DNA of 64,000 nt, taken from contig CAVVPG010000001.1 in assembly GCA_963750075.1 (NCBI GenBank), positions 558,001 through 622,000 of the forward strand, in the 5' to 3' direction. The position numbers and the translations under genes are program-made. Source of the stretch: Bog-473 sp963750075 (GTDB taxonomy: Bacteria; Actinomycetota; Acidimicrobiia; Acidimicrobiales; RAAP-2). The notes beneath the pieces are model-generated. The model worked only from the letters and a program-made list of their open reading frames with translations. It had not been told where the DNA came from and did no database searches. This document shows positions 1 through 8,943 of the stretch, in pieces (within the stretch, counting starts at the first letter, position 1; each line of letters begins with the position of its first letter).

Positions 1-724
1 CCAGCGGTGCCTCCGCCACGTTGGCGTTACCCGACACGATGCCGAGCATCTGGCCGGGCAGCACCTCGATGAAGATCCCGTCGGCCTCCGCCGTCAGCTC
101 CCCTTCGTAGTAGATGCCGCCCCAGGTGAAGATCTTGCGCCCCTCGCGGCCGGTGAAGCGCGCCACCAGGTCCAGCGGCGCCAGCAGCGGCGTCGGCCGG
201 CGGTAGCGCACCTTCAGCGTGCCCGTCATGCCGGCCTGCCCCGCGGTGATGTTGGCCAGCCCGAGCAGCTCGTCGAAGAGCTCTGCGATGACGCCGCCGT
301 GCACGCAGGTGGGCGGCCCCTCGTACTGGTAGCCGTAGGTGACGCGACCCCGGATCTCGCGCCGGCCGCCCTCCCCCGTCACCGCCCACACCTCGACCGG
401 CGGTGCGATGGGGTTGGCGTACCCGACCATGGGGCTCGTCGGGAAGTGGTCCTGTGGGTGCCCATGGGTGTTCGGCTGCAGGCGCGTCGACTTCTCCGGC
501 GGCGCGGCCGCCTCAAGCCGGTCCGCCAGTGCCGTCATTTCCTCGGCGGCCGCCGCCACGTCCTCGTCGCTCAGCGGCAGGGCGACCGAGACCCCCGCGA
601 TGCGCCGCATGGCGGCCGCCAGCCGGTTGAGGGGCCCGTCCACTGCCGACGTGGCCGGGCCGTCCGCGCCGGGGAAGCCCTGCCCCGGTCCGGGGCCGGC
701 CGCCTCCGCCGCCCCGTCGCTCAC
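1..724 (-). CDS. PaaI-type hotdog thioesterase, 3' end cut by window edge
   Basis: This probably hydrolyses an acyl-CoA thioester; it is the last visible gene of a minus-strand beta-oxidation cluster. The first 241 residues are visible. A long N-terminal region (residues 1 to about 100) precedes a hotdog domain. That domain holds the hallmark CVHGGVIAELFDE helix at about 140-152, followed by KVRYRRPTPL, which is the usual substrate-strand pattern of PaaI/THEM4-like enzymes. The GTG start overlaps the TGA of the enoyl-CoA hydratase gene as GTGA, so translation is probably coupled. The C-terminus lies outside the window. The family is fairly secure, the substrate unknown. Confidence 0.8.
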   Translation of the reverse strand, partial: MSDGAAEAAGPGPGQGFPGADGPATSAVDGPLNRLAAAMRRIAGVSVALPLSDEDVAAAAEEMTALADRLEAAAPPEKSTRLQPNTHGHPQDHFPTSPMVGYANPIAPPVEVWAVTGEGGRREIRGRVTYGYQYEGPPTCVHGGVIAELFDELLGLANITAGQAGMTGTLKVRYRRPTPLLAPLDLVARFTGREGRKIFTWGGIYYEGELTAEADGIFIEVLPGQMLGIVSGNANVAEAPL

Positions 725-1515
725 GAGCGGGTGTAGTTGGCTGCGCGCTTCTCCGCGAAGGCCTTCTGCCCCTCGGCGGCGTCGTTGGACGAGAACACCG
801 GCCAGCCGATCTCGAGCTCGCGGGCGAGGCCGTCGACCTCGGACATGCCCTCGGTCTCGCGCACGCTCCGCTTGATCGCCTCCACCGCGAGCGGCCCGTT
901 GGCCCCGATCACCGCGGCGATCTCGAGCGCCCGCTCCAGCGCCGTGCCGTCGGGGACGACGTGGCCGATCAGCCCGATGCGCAAGGCCTCCTCCGCCGGC
1001 ACCTCACGGGCGGTCAGCAGCAGCTCCATGGCGAGCGTGTAGGGGATCTGGCGGCGCAGCCGGACCGTCGAGCCGCCGAGGGGGAACAGCCCGCGCTTGG
1101 CCTCGAAGACCCCGAAGACGGCGCTCTCCCCCGCCACCCGGACGTCGGTCGCCTGCAGGATCTCGGTCCCGCCCGCCACTGCCCAGCCCTCGACGGCGGC
1201 GATGAGCGGCTTGCGCAGGTCGTAGTGGCGCAGCAGCGCCTTCCAGTGCAGGTCGGGGTCCTCGGCCATGCGGGACTGGTACTTCTCGGCGTCGCTGCCA
1301 CCCATGGCCTTGAGGTCCATGCCGGCGCAGAACGTGCCGCCGGCCCCGGTGAGGATGGCGCAGCGGATGCCGTCGTTGCCGTCGATCTCCTCCCAGGCGT
1401 CCTTCATGCCCACCAGCATCGGGAGGCTCAGCGCGTTCTTCGCCTCCGGCCGGTTCATCGTCACGATCGCCGTCGCGCCGTCGCGCTCGAACGTCAGGTG
1501 CTCAGTGGTAACCAC
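721..1515 (-). CDS. enoyl-CoA hydratase/isomerase family protein
   Basis: This 264-residue crotonase-fold enzyme would hydrate or isomerise enoyl-CoA in fatty-acid or sterol side-chain oxidation. Family landmarks are MNRPEAKNALS near the N-terminus, the first oxyanion loop in GTFCAGMDL, the second in GWAVAGGTEI, and FEAKRGLFPLGGST further on. Both glutamates used by true hydratases (GGTEI and FEAKRG) appear to be kept. The GTG at 1515 was chosen because GGAGG lies 5 nt upstream and homology begins right after it; the open frame runs further upstream without family similarity. It sits 47 nt downstream of the thiolase gene in the same operon. Confidence 0.87.
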   Translation of the reverse strand: MVTTEHLTFERDGATAIVTMNRPEAKNALSLPMLVGMKDAWEEIDGNDGIRCAILTGAGGTFCAGMDLKAMGGSDAEKYQSRMAEDPDLHWKALLRHYDLRKPLIAAVEGWAVAGGTEILQATDVRVAGESAVFGVFEAKRGLFPLGGSTVRLRRQIPYTLAMELLLTAREVPAEEALRIGLIGHVVPDGTALERALEIAAVIGANGPLAVEAIKRSVRETEGMSEVDGLARELEIGWPVFSSNDAAEGQKAFAEKRAANYTRS

Positions 1516-1562
1516 GGTCCCCTCCAGAGGTAGGCGCCGATTTGGAGTGCGGTCGGTGCGTC

Positions 1563-2738
1563 CTACAGCCGCTCGATGATGGTGCCCGTCGCCACCGCGC
1601 CGCCGCAACACATCGACACGAGGCCGTAGGTGCCGTCGGTCCGCTCGAGCTCGTGCAGGATCGTCGTGATCAGCCGGCTCCCGGTCGCCCCGACCGGATG
1701 GCCGAGCGCGATGGCCCCGCCGTTCACGTTCACCTTGTCCATGTCGGCCCCGTGCACCTTGGCCCAGCTGCACACGACGGAGGCGAAGGCCTCGTTGACC
1801 TCGAACAGGTCGATGTCCTCCATCGTCATGCCGGCCTTGGCCAGCACCTTCTCGGTCGCGACGATCGGGCCATCGAGGTGGTAGTAGGGGTCGGAGCCGG
1901 CCAGCACCTGGGCCACGATCCGGGCCCGTGGCTTGAGCCCCTCGGCCTTGGCCCGGTCCTCGGACATCCACAGCACCGCCGCGGCGCCGTCGGAGATCTG
2001 CGACGACGTGCCCGCGGTGTGCATGCCGTCGGGCAGCACCGGCTTCAGCTTGGCCAGGCCCTCGAGCGTCGTCTCACGCGGCCCTTGGTCCTTGCTCACG
2101 ACCATCTTCTCGCCGGAGTGCTCGCCACGCGGCCCCTCCTCGCCGACGATGGGCGCCTCGACGGCGAAGATCTCGCGGGCGAAGCGGTCCTCGGCGACCG
2201 CCCGGGCGGCCTTCTCCTGCGACGCGAAGCCCAACGCGTCGACGTCCTCGCGGGAGATGCCGTACTTCTTGGCGATCCGCTCGGCCGCCTCGAACTGGCT
2301 CGGCATGTCGTAGGGAAGGTCCTCGGGCAACGCGCGGCCGACGCCCGGCGCCGATGCGTTCGCCCCGAGCGGGATGCGGCTCATCGTCTCGACGCCGCAC
2401 CCGATCGCAGTGTCGAGCGCGCCCGCCGCGATGAGGTTGTTGGCCATGTGGTTGGCCTGCTGGGACGACCCGCACTGGCAGTCGATCGTCGTCGCCGCGA
2501 CGTCATAGGGCAGGCCCGCCAGCAGCCACGCCGTCCGCGTCACGTTGAACCCCTGCTCGCCCGCCTGGGTCACGCACCCGCCGACCACCTGTTCGACCGA
2601 CGCCGGGTCGATGCCCGCCCGCTTGACGACCTCGACCTGCGCCGCGCCGAGGATGTCGGCCGCGCGCAGGCCGGAGAGCCACCCGTTGCGCTTCCCGATC
2701 GGGGTGCGGACCGCCTCGATGATCACCGGCTGCGCCAT
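1563..2738 (-). CDS. acetyl-CoA C-acyltransferase (thiolase)
   Basis: A thiolase of 391 residues, the normal family length, which would cleave 3-ketoacyl-CoA at the end of a beta-oxidation cycle. The nucleophilic cysteine is C89 in DCQCGSSQQ. The C-terminal part carries GGAIALGHPVGATG (histidine loop) and the second catalytic cysteine in MCCGGAVATG, about residue 378. ATG at 2738 follows a clear GGAGGAG ribosome site. It is the first gene after the 166-nt gap that holds a KstR-like operator, and it is followed by the hydratase and thioesterase. FadA-like and steroid thiolases cannot be told apart by eye. Confidence 0.9.
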   Translation of the reverse strand: MAQPVIIEAVRTPIGKRNGWLSGLRAADILGAAQVEVVKRAGIDPASVEQVVGGCVTQAGEQGFNVTRTAWLLAGLPYDVAATTIDCQCGSSQQANHMANNLIAAGALDTAIGCGVETMSRIPLGANASAPGVGRALPEDLPYDMPSQFEAAERIAKKYGISREDVDALGFASQEKAARAVAEDRFAREIFAVEAPIVGEEGPRGEHSGEKMVVSKDQGPRETTLEGLAKLKPVLPDGMHTAGTSSQISDGAAAVLWMSEDRAKAEGLKPRARIVAQVLAGSDPYYHLDGPIVATEKVLAKAGMTMEDIDLFEVNEAFASVVCSWAKVHGADMDKVNVNGGAIALGHPVGATGSRLITTILHELERTDGTYGLVSMCCGGAVATGTIIERL

Positions 2739-2796
2739 GACGGACTCCTCCTGCTGCCACTCCCGGCCCTCGGCCGGCTGCCCGCGTTCGGCGAAT

Positions 2797-2812
2797 TTAG
2801 AACCTGTTCTAA
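2797..2812. promoter_or_regulatory. KstR-like operator upstream of the thiolase operon
   Basis: TTAGAAC-CT-GTTCTAA is a perfect 7-bp inverted repeat around a 2-bp centre. Its core fits TnnAACnnGTTnnA, the published motif of the TetR-type cholesterol regulator KstR. It lies 59 bp upstream of the thiolase ATG, in the gap after the acyl-CoA dehydrogenase gene. Match and position are seen directly; KstR control is inferred. No kstR gene is in the window. Confidence 0.7.
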
Positions 2813-2904
2813 CTTTACCACCGGCCCCTCCGGGGCCGGCCCCGAAGTCTGCCCGGGCCTGGTCGCCGGGCGCCAGCGCCGGCCCGCCGGACCCGGCAAG
2901 CCTC

Positions 2905-4050
2905 CTACACGTGCCTGAGCAGCTCCCGGGCGATGACGACCTTCTGCACCTGGTTGGTGCCCTCGTAGATCTGCGTGACCTTGGCGTCGCGCAGGAAGCG
3001 CTCGACCGGGAAGTCCTTCGTGTAGCCGTAGCCGCCGAGCAGCTGCACGGCGTCGACGGTGACCGACATGGACGTGTCGGAGGCGAAGGCCTTGGCCATG
3101 GCGCCGAACATCGTGAGCTCGCCGCTGGGGTCGTCGTCGACCATGGCGCAGGCGCGGTAGACGAGTGCCCGCGCCGCCTCGTTGCGCATCGCCATGTCGG
3201 CCAGCATGAAGCGCAACCCCTGCAGGTCGGCAATCGGCGCGCCGAAGGCGTGCCGCTGCTTCATGTAGGCGGCGGCGTAGTCGATGGCGCCCTGCGCGAT
3301 GCCCACCGCCTGGGCGCCGATGGTGGGCCGGCTGCGGTCCAGGGTGTGCATGGCGACGGTGAAGCCCTGGCCCTCCTCGCCGATGCGGTGCGAGGCCGGG
3401 ACGCGCACCTCCTCCAGCACCACTTCGCCCGTCGGGCTCCCGCGCATGCCCAGCTTGTCCTCGTGCTTGGCGATGCGGATCCCCCACTCCTTCTCGACCA
3501 CGAAGCACGAGATGCCGCGCCCGCCTGCGTCGGGGTCCGTCTTGGCGAACACGATGTAGACGTCGGAGACCCCTGCGTTGGTGATCCAGTACTTCGAGCC
3601 CGTCAGGACGTAGTCGTCGCCGTCGCGCACCGCCCGCGTGCGCATGGAGGCCACGTCGCTGCCGGCGTCCGCCTCGGACAGGCAGTAGCTGGCCTGGATC
3701 TCGCCGGCCGCCACCTTCGGCATGTACTCCTTCTTCAGCTCCTCGCTGCCCCAGTTCATGATCGGCAGCATCCCGAGCTTGGAGATGAGGATGGTCAGCG
3801 ACGTCGACGCGCAGACACGGGAGAGCTCCTCGACGGCGATGGCCTGGGTGACGGTGTCCGCCCCGGCGCCGCCGTAGGCCTCGGGTATCCCGAGGGCGGG
3901 CAGCTCCATCTCCTTGCAGGCCTCGAAGGACTTCCAGGGGAACTCGGCGTTGCGGTCGACCTCGGCCGCGTTGGGCGCCACCTTCTCCTCGCAGAAGGTG
4001 CGGAGGGTCGCACGGAACTCCCGCTGGACGTCGGTGAGGGCGAAGCTCAT
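2905..4050 (-). CDS. acyl-CoA dehydrogenase
   Basis: A 381-residue flavoprotein of usual family length that would introduce the trans-2 double bond into acyl-CoA. It carries SYCLSEADAGSDVASMRT (FAD/substrate segment) and WITNAGVSDVYIVFAKT in the middle domain. The C-terminal YEGTNQVQK includes the catalytic-base glutamate expected in this family (about E363). The start is ATG at 4050, where similarity begins (MSFALTDVQREF). It lies upstream of the thiolase but is separated from it by a 166-nt gap with its own operator-like palindrome, so the downstream genes may have a separate promoter. Confidence 0.92.
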   Translation of the reverse strand: MSFALTDVQREFRATLRTFCEEKVAPNAAEVDRNAEFPWKSFEACKEMELPALGIPEAYGGAGADTVTQAIAVEELSRVCASTSLTILISKLGMLPIMNWGSEELKKEYMPKVAAGEIQASYCLSEADAGSDVASMRTRAVRDGDDYVLTGSKYWITNAGVSDVYIVFAKTDPDAGGRGISCFVVEKEWGIRIAKHEDKLGMRGSPTGEVVLEEVRVPASHRIGEEGQGFTVAMHTLDRSRPTIGAQAVGIAQGAIDYAAAYMKQRHAFGAPIADLQGLRFMLADMAMRNEAARALVYRACAMVDDDPSGELTMFGAMAKAFASDTSMSVTVDAVQLLGGYGYTKDFPVERFLRDAKVTQIYEGTNQVQKVVIARELLRHV

Positions 4051-4100
4051 GGGCCCATTCTCGCAGAGCCGCCCCAACCGCTGTTCAGCGCCGGTCGGGC

Positions 4101-4967
4101 TCAGTACGCCGACAGGTGGCGGAGCAGGAGGTCGGACAGCTCCACCGGCGCCATCTCGGGGATCCAGTGCGACACGTTCTCCAGGACCTCGAAGGTGTAG
4201 GGGCCGTGCACGCACTCGGCCGTCCCCTCCGCCGCGGCCCGGCAGAAGGCGTCGTCACCGCTCGACCAGACGTAGAGCGTCGGGACGATGACGGGCTCCA
4301 GGTCGAGCAGTACCGCCCGGTCCATCGCCCGGTACCAGTTGAGGGCGGCCGTGATGGCGCCGGGCTCGGTGAGCGCCGTCACGTACATCGTGGCGTCCTC
4401 GTCGTCGAGGCCGGACTCGGCCAGCAACGTGGCCAGGCCGCTGCCCGTCCCCTCGGGACCGAGGAGCAGCCGCTCGGGCACCTCGGGCGCGTGGAACGAT
4501 GCCATCGCCTCGCCGTGGGCCGCCTGGCCCGGGTCGCCACCGCGCAGCGCGTGCTGCAGCGCCAACGGGTGCGGCGTCGACACGACGCTCAGCGAGCGGA
4601 CCCGGCCGGGATGCTGCGACGCCACGATCCAGGCCAGCATGCCGCCCCAGTCGTGGCCCACCAGGTCGAAGGTCTCCATCTCCAAGCAGTCGGCGAGCGC
4701 CATGACGTCGCCCAGCAGGTGCTCGGTGGCGTAGTCGCCCGTCGCGGTCGGGCGGGCGCCCTTGCAGTAGCCGCGCTGGTCCGGCGCGATGGCGCGGTAG
4801 CCGCCTCTCCCGAGCGCCCACAGCTCGTCGCGCCAGGCCCACGACGTCTGCGGGAAGCCGTGGAGGAGCAGGACCCGCCGCCCGTCGAGCGGGCCGCAGG
4901 CCCGGCCGGTGAAGGTGAGGCCGCCGGCCGAGATCTCGAGCCGGTCGATGGAGCCGGTTGTCTCCAC
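4101..4967 (-). CDS. alpha/beta hydrolase, epoxide-hydrolase type
   Basis: A 288-residue alpha/beta hydrolase. The oxyanion HGFPQTSWAW motif, the APDQRGY strand and the nucleophile elbow GHDWGG (aspartate nucleophile) are the pattern of soluble epoxide hydrolases. The same elbow occurs in haloalkane and fluoroacetate dehalogenases. The catalytic histidine is likely in ENVSHWIPE near the C-terminus. The GTG at 4967 is the start that keeps the normal length; no good Shine-Dalgarno is visible and it begins 19 nt after the stop of the 165-residue gene, so coupling is likely. Substrate unknown. Confidence 0.8.
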   Translation of the reverse strand: METTGSIDRLEISAGGLTFTGRACGPLDGRRVLLLHGFPQTSWAWRDELWALGRGGYRAIAPDQRGYCKGARPTATGDYATEHLLGDVMALADCLEMETFDLVGHDWGGMLAWIVASQHPGRVRSLSVVSTPHPLALQHALRGGDPGQAAHGEAMASFHAPEVPERLLLGPEGTGSGLATLLAESGLDDEDATMYVTALTEPGAITAALNWYRAMDRAVLLDLEPVIVPTLYVWSSGDDAFCRAAAEGTAECVHGPYTFEVLENVSHWIPEMAPVELSDLLLRHLSAY

Positions 4968-4986
4968 GACGGGAGGCTGGCCCCGC

Positions 4987-5484
4987 CTAGGCGGCGAGGT
5001 CACCGCCCCGGCCGCGCGCGTCTTCGGGGCCGAGCCGGAGGACCTCATCGGGAACGGCGTCGACGAGCCGGCGCTGGGCGACGTAGTCGTAGGAGACGGC
5101 TGAGAACGCAGCGCGGCGCCGCTCTCGCAGCTCGGGTGGCGCGTCGTCGAGCAGGCCCCACAGGCGCAACGCGAATTGCACGTCGTAGATGCAGGGGGCG
5201 CGCCCGAACAGGGCCGCCCGCCTGGCGCCGATGAGCGCAACGCCGTGCAGGACGTCGTGCACCGACTCTCCCTCGCCCAGCTGCACCTCGTGCTCGAAGC
5301 GCCGCGCGAGGCGGAGCGCGAACCCCTGGTCGGGCCCGGGTGTCCCCACGCTTCGGCCCCGCGCCGCGGTCGGCACCCCGAGCTCGGCGGGACGGGACGT
5401 GGTCCACGACCCCGGCACGTGGAGGTGACGGGCCGGCCGGACCTGGTCGGCCTCGGCGATGGGCACGAAGGTCGGCTGCGTCAT
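4987..5484 (-). CDS. conserved hypothetical protein, 165 aa
   Basis: I do not recognise this family. The predicted protein is soluble, rich in Arg and Ala, and has no transmembrane segment or signal peptide. A middle stretch (VHDVLHGVALIGARRAALFG) and the segment CIYDVQFALRLWGLLDD look like amphipathic helices. ATG at 5484 follows GAGG-like purines. It lies between a CocE-type hydrolase (11 nt upstream) and an epoxide-hydrolase-type gene (19 nt downstream) on the same strand, so it is probably co-transcribed with hydrolytic enzymes. Codon use is like its neighbours. Confidence 0.6.
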   Translation of the reverse strand: MTQPTFVPIAEADQVRPARHLHVPGSWTTSRPAELGVPTAARGRSVGTPGPDQGFALRLARRFEHEVQLGEGESVHDVLHGVALIGARRAALFGRAPCIYDVQFALRLWGLLDDAPPELRERRRAAFSAVSYDYVAQRRLVDAVPDEVLRLGPEDARGRGGDLAA

Positions 5485-5495
5485 GGCGCGGGAGG

Positions 5496-7178
5496 TTAGC
5501 CGAGGGTGCGGTGAGAACCCATTCCGTCGCCGCCCGTGACCAGCAGCCGCACGACGTTGAGCGCGATGGACGAAGGGCGGGCCGCATCGTGGAAGACCTC
5601 CTGGTCCGCCGAGCGCATGGAGGCGCCGGTCGCCAGTGGCGCGCCCGTGCCGGTGTTGCGTGCGAAGAGCGGGTGGGCACCGCTCGAGACCTGGAGCCGG
5701 ATCCGGTGCCCGGCGCGGAACGTGTTGGCGGTCGGCCACATGGAGATCTCCACCTTGGCGACGCCGTCGTCGTCCTTGGGCACCGATCCGGGCCTGACCC
5801 GGATCATGCCGTCGCTCAAGTTGCACGACCGGCCCTTCTCCGACACGTCACACAGCCGCACGAAGAAGTCGGTGTGCTCGAGCGAGGAGCGCAGGTACAG
5901 CGTCGCCGTCAGCGGGCCGACGACGGTGAGGTCCTCGCGCAGGACCGGGCTGGTGTAGGTGAGCACGTCGTGGCGGTGCTCGCGCCGGCGCTGGTCCTTG
6001 CGGCCGGCGCTGCGGAAGTTGAGCGACGCGCCGCCCACCGCGGGGGTCGGGTCGTGCGGGTTGTAGTGGAAGCGGTCGGCCGCGCTCTCGGCCGGGGGCG
6101 CGGTGTCGAGCGTGTGCCAGCGGCCGAGGTACCACTGCTGCGTCTCCCCCGCCGGCGGCCACAGCGAAAACTCCTGCCACGTGCACGACCCCATGACGAA
6201 CACCCGCACGGGCGCACGGGACTCCCGGCCGGGCCGCTCCTCGAGCTGTTCGTCGAACCAGTCGGGGCCGTCGCGGACCGTCTCGGCGAACAGCCCCGGG
6301 CTGGCGTGCGTCCACGGGCCGACGGTGAGGCGGGCCGGGCGGCCGGCCCGCCGCAGGGCCTCGTAGTCGGCCACCTGGGCCTGCAGGAAGATGTCGTACC
6401 ACCCACCGATGAGGCTCGACGGCGGCACCTTCTCCAGCCGCCGGCCGAAGTCCACGCCGTCCCACCACGGGTCGCCGGGGTCGCTGTGGGCGAGCCAGTC
6501 CTGGTAGGCGGGCGCCGCCACGCCGATGGCCGCCTCGTCGCACTTCCCGAGGGGCAGCACGTCGGCGGCGGCGGCCACGACCTTGGCCCCCTTCATCTGG
6601 GTGCGCACCACCGTGCGCCAGCCGAGCTCCTGGTGCTGCACCTGGTAGAACCACGTCAGCGCCGTCTCGAGCGCGAAGCAACCGCCCGGGAACACGACGG
6701 CGTCGCGGAAGTTCGACGCGGTCACCTGGAGGCCCAGCGCCTTGAGGTAGTCGGGCGCGTCCTCGGCGACGGCCCACTGCGTCAGGCCGAGGTAGCTCCC
6801 GCCCCACATCACCAGGCGGCCGTCGAACCACGGCTGCGCGGCGACCCAGTCGAGCGTCGTGCGGCCGTCGTCCCGCTCGTGGCGGACCGGGGACCACTCG
6901 CCCTCGGAGCCGAAGGTCCCCCGGCAGCTCTGGATCACCGTCTGGTAGCCGCGCTCGGCGTAGAGCCGTCCGAGCGGTCCGACGATCCGCCGCCCGTACG
7001 GCGTGCGGATCAACACGGTCGGCAGACCACCCGAAGCCTGCGTGGGGTACCAGCGGTCGGCCAGCAGGACGACGCCGTCGGGCATCTTGGCGGCCAGGTC
7101 TCGCTCGACGGAGACGTCGGTGCACTGCGGCGGCGGGAGTCCGACCAGCGACGCTGCCAACCGGCTCCACACGCTCAT
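5496..7178 (-). CDS. CocE/NonD-family hydrolase (X-Pro dipeptidyl-peptidase S15 type)
   Basis: A 560-residue member of the cocaine-esterase/S15 family. The N-terminal DGVVLLADRWYP strand is typical, and the serine nucleophile sits in WGGSYLGLTQW, matching GxSYxG. A C-terminal jelly-roll domain follows (for example LTYTSPVLREDLTVVGPLTATLYLRS). ATG at 7178 is preceded by GGGGGG and begins at the usual family position. Such enzymes hydrolyse esters, acyl amino acids or beta-lactam precursors. The substrate cannot be told here. It lies 58 nt downstream of cimA but looks functionally unrelated to it. Confidence 0.85.
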   Translation of the reverse strand: MSVWSRLAASLVGLPPPQCTDVSVERDLAAKMPDGVVLLADRWYPTQASGGLPTVLIRTPYGRRIVGPLGRLYAERGYQTVIQSCRGTFGSEGEWSPVRHERDDGRTTLDWVAAQPWFDGRLVMWGGSYLGLTQWAVAEDAPDYLKALGLQVTASNFRDAVVFPGGCFALETALTWFYQVQHQELGWRTVVRTQMKGAKVVAAAADVLPLGKCDEAAIGVAAPAYQDWLAHSDPGDPWWDGVDFGRRLEKVPPSSLIGGWYDIFLQAQVADYEALRRAGRPARLTVGPWTHASPGLFAETVRDGPDWFDEQLEERPGRESRAPVRVFVMGSCTWQEFSLWPPAGETQQWYLGRWHTLDTAPPAESAADRFHYNPHDPTPAVGGASLNFRSAGRKDQRRREHRHDVLTYTSPVLREDLTVVGPLTATLYLRSSLEHTDFFVRLCDVSEKGRSCNLSDGMIRVRPGSVPKDDDGVAKVEISMWPTANTFRAGHRIRLQVSSGAHPLFARNTGTGAPLATGASMRSADQEVFHDAARPSSIALNVVRLLVTGGDGMGSHRTLG

Positions 7179-7236
7179 GTCGACCCCCCTGTTCTCTGTG
7201 CTCCCCCTCGGCGACGTGCGGCTGCCCGGCTCCCCG

Positions 7237-8943
7237 TCAGGTCGCGTGGAGCAGCCCGAAGACGATCGAATCGTAGAGGGCCTGCCAGCTTGCCTCAATG
7301 ATGTTCTCCGACACCCCGATCGTCGTCCAGGTGCGCTCCCCGTCGGTCGTGTCCACCAGGACCCGGGTCACGGCGCCGGTGCCACGGCCGGTATCGAGCA
7401 CGCGCACCCGGTAGTCGGTCAGGTGGATGTGGTCGAGCGCCGGGAACTTGGCGCCGATGGCCCCCCGCAGGGCACCGTCGAGCGCGTTGACCGGGCCGTT
7501 GCCCTCCGCCACGGCCACGATCCGCTCCGCCCCCACGTGCACCTTGACGGTCGCCTCGGTCGTCACGCCCACGGGGCTGACCGCCGGAGCGGCCGCGCCG
7601 TCGGCGTCACCGCGGTCGCCGTGGTCGGTGATGACGCGGAACGACTCCACGGTGAAATAGTCCGCCACCCAGCCGGTGGCGCGGCGCAGCAGCAGCTCGA
7701 GCGAGCCGTCGGCCACCTCGAAGTGGTAGCCCTCGTGCTCCAGGCGCTTGAGCTCGTCGAGGACGCGCCCGATGACCTCGCCGTCGAGCTCGAGTCCCAG
7801 CTCGTCCGCCTTCATGGCCAGCGTGGAGCGGCCGGCCATCTCGGAGACGACGACTCGGGTGCCGTTGCCGACGAGGTTCGGCTCGACGTGCTCGTACAGG
7901 TCGGCGCTGCGGGCTACCGCGCTGGCGTGCAGCCCGCCCTTGTGGGCGAAGACCGAGTTGCCGACGTAGGGCTGCTGGGGGTTCGGCGCGATGTTGACGA
8001 GCTCGGCGATGTGGTGCGCCACGGGCGTCAGCCGTTCCAGGCGCTCGGCGGGGATGGTGCGGATGTTGAGCTTGAGGGCCAGGTTGGGGATGGCGGCCGA
8101 CAGGTCGGTGTTGCCCGCCCGCTCGCCGTAGCCGTTGATGCACCCCTGCACCTGGGTCGCGCCCGCCTGCACGGCCACCAGGGAGTTGGCCACCGCGCAG
8201 CCGGCGTCGTTGTGGCAGTGGATGCCGAGCTGGGCGCTGGTGCGGGCCCGCACGTCGGCCACGGCCCGCCCCACGTCGTCGGGCAGCGTGCCGCCGTTCG
8301 TGTCGCACAGGACGAGCGCCTCGGCCCCGGCCTCCTCCGCCGCGGACAGGACCGACAGGGCGAACTCGGGATTGCCCCGGTAGCCGTCGAAGAAGTGCTC
8401 CGCATCGAGGAAGACACGCAGGTCGTGCTCGCACAGGTAGCGCACGGAGTCGGCCACCATCGCCACCGCCTCGTCGAGGGAGGTGCGCAGCGCCTCGGCC
8501 ACGTGGCGGTCCCACGACTTGGCCACGATGCAGGCGACCGGTGCCCCGGCGTCGATGAGGTTGGCCAGGACGGCGTCGTCCTCGGGCTTGACCCCGGCGC
8601 GGCGGGTGGAGCCGAACGCGACCAGCGTCGCCGTGCCGAGCGTCAGCTCCTTCTTGGCGCGGGCGAAGAACTCGACGTCCTTGGGGTTCGCCCCGGGCCA
8701 GCCGCCCTCGATGTAGCTGACCCCGAGGTGGTCGAGCTGCTCCGCGACCCGCAGCTTGTCGTCCACGGTGAGGGAGAGCCCCTCCTGCTGGCTGCCGTCG
8801 CGCAGGATGGTGTCGAAGATGTCGACCGCCTCGGGCAGCTCGGGCACGTAGAAGTCGTGCGCGTGCTCGCTGTGTCCGTGGGCGTGGGCGTGGCGGACGC
8901 CGCCGTGGCTGTGGGTGTCGGTGCCTACGCCCTCAGTCGACAT
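7237..8943 (-). CDS. cimA: (R)-citramalate synthase
   Basis: Condenses acetyl-CoA with pyruvate to citramalate, the entry step of the threonine-independent isoleucine pathway. The 568-residue length and the sequence fit the CimA branch of the LeuA family. Landmarks are IFDTILRDGSQQEG (catalytic Arg/Asp), HCHNDAGCAVANS (metal-binding HxH), GYGERAGNTDL, and a C-terminal regulatory domain. Its ATG lies inside the end of ilvE (11-nt overlap), so it is the third gene of the attenuated leuB-ilvE-cimA operon. The first 30 residues hold eight histidines between positions 11 and 29, an unusual tail. 2-Isopropylmalate synthase is unlikely because a separate leuA is present. Confidence 0.92.
   Translation of the reverse strand: MSTEGVGTDTHSHGGVRHAHAHGHSEHAHDFYVPELPEAVDIFDTILRDGSQQEGLSLTVDDKLRVAEQLDHLGVSYIEGGWPGANPKDVEFFARAKKELTLGTATLVAFGSTRRAGVKPEDDAVLANLIDAGAPVACIVAKSWDRHVAEALRTSLDEAVAMVADSVRYLCEHDLRVFLDAEHFFDGYRGNPEFALSVLSAAEEAGAEALVLCDTNGGTLPDDVGRAVADVRARTSAQLGIHCHNDAGCAVANSLVAVQAGATQVQGCINGYGERAGNTDLSAAIPNLALKLNIRTIPAERLERLTPVAHHIAELVNIAPNPQQPYVGNSVFAHKGGLHASAVARSADLYEHVEPNLVGNGTRVVVSEMAGRSTLAMKADELGLELDGEVIGRVLDELKRLEHEGYHFEVADGSLELLLRRATGWVADYFTVESFRVITDHGDRGDADGAAAPAVSPVGVTTEATVKVHVGAERIVAVAEGNGPVNALDGALRGAIGAKFPALDHIHLTDYRVRVLDTGRGTGAVTRVLVDTTDGERTWTTIGVSENIIEASWQALYDSIVFGLLHAT

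Noticed and set aside
1542..2918. Long plus-strand open frame opposite the thiolase gene
   Set aside because: It is antisense to a well-supported thiolase. Its predicted protein is rich in Arg, His, Leu and Gly, the usual shadow pattern of GC-rich coding DNA, and has no family motif.
2545..4200. Plus-strand 551-codon open frame opposite the acyl-CoA dehydrogenase
   Set aside because: Same reason: shadow of a solid gene; low-complexity composition.
5340..7301. Plus-strand 653-codon open frame opposite the CocE-type hydrolase
   Set aside because: Antisense shadow with biased composition and no motif; the minus-strand protein has a clear serine elbow.
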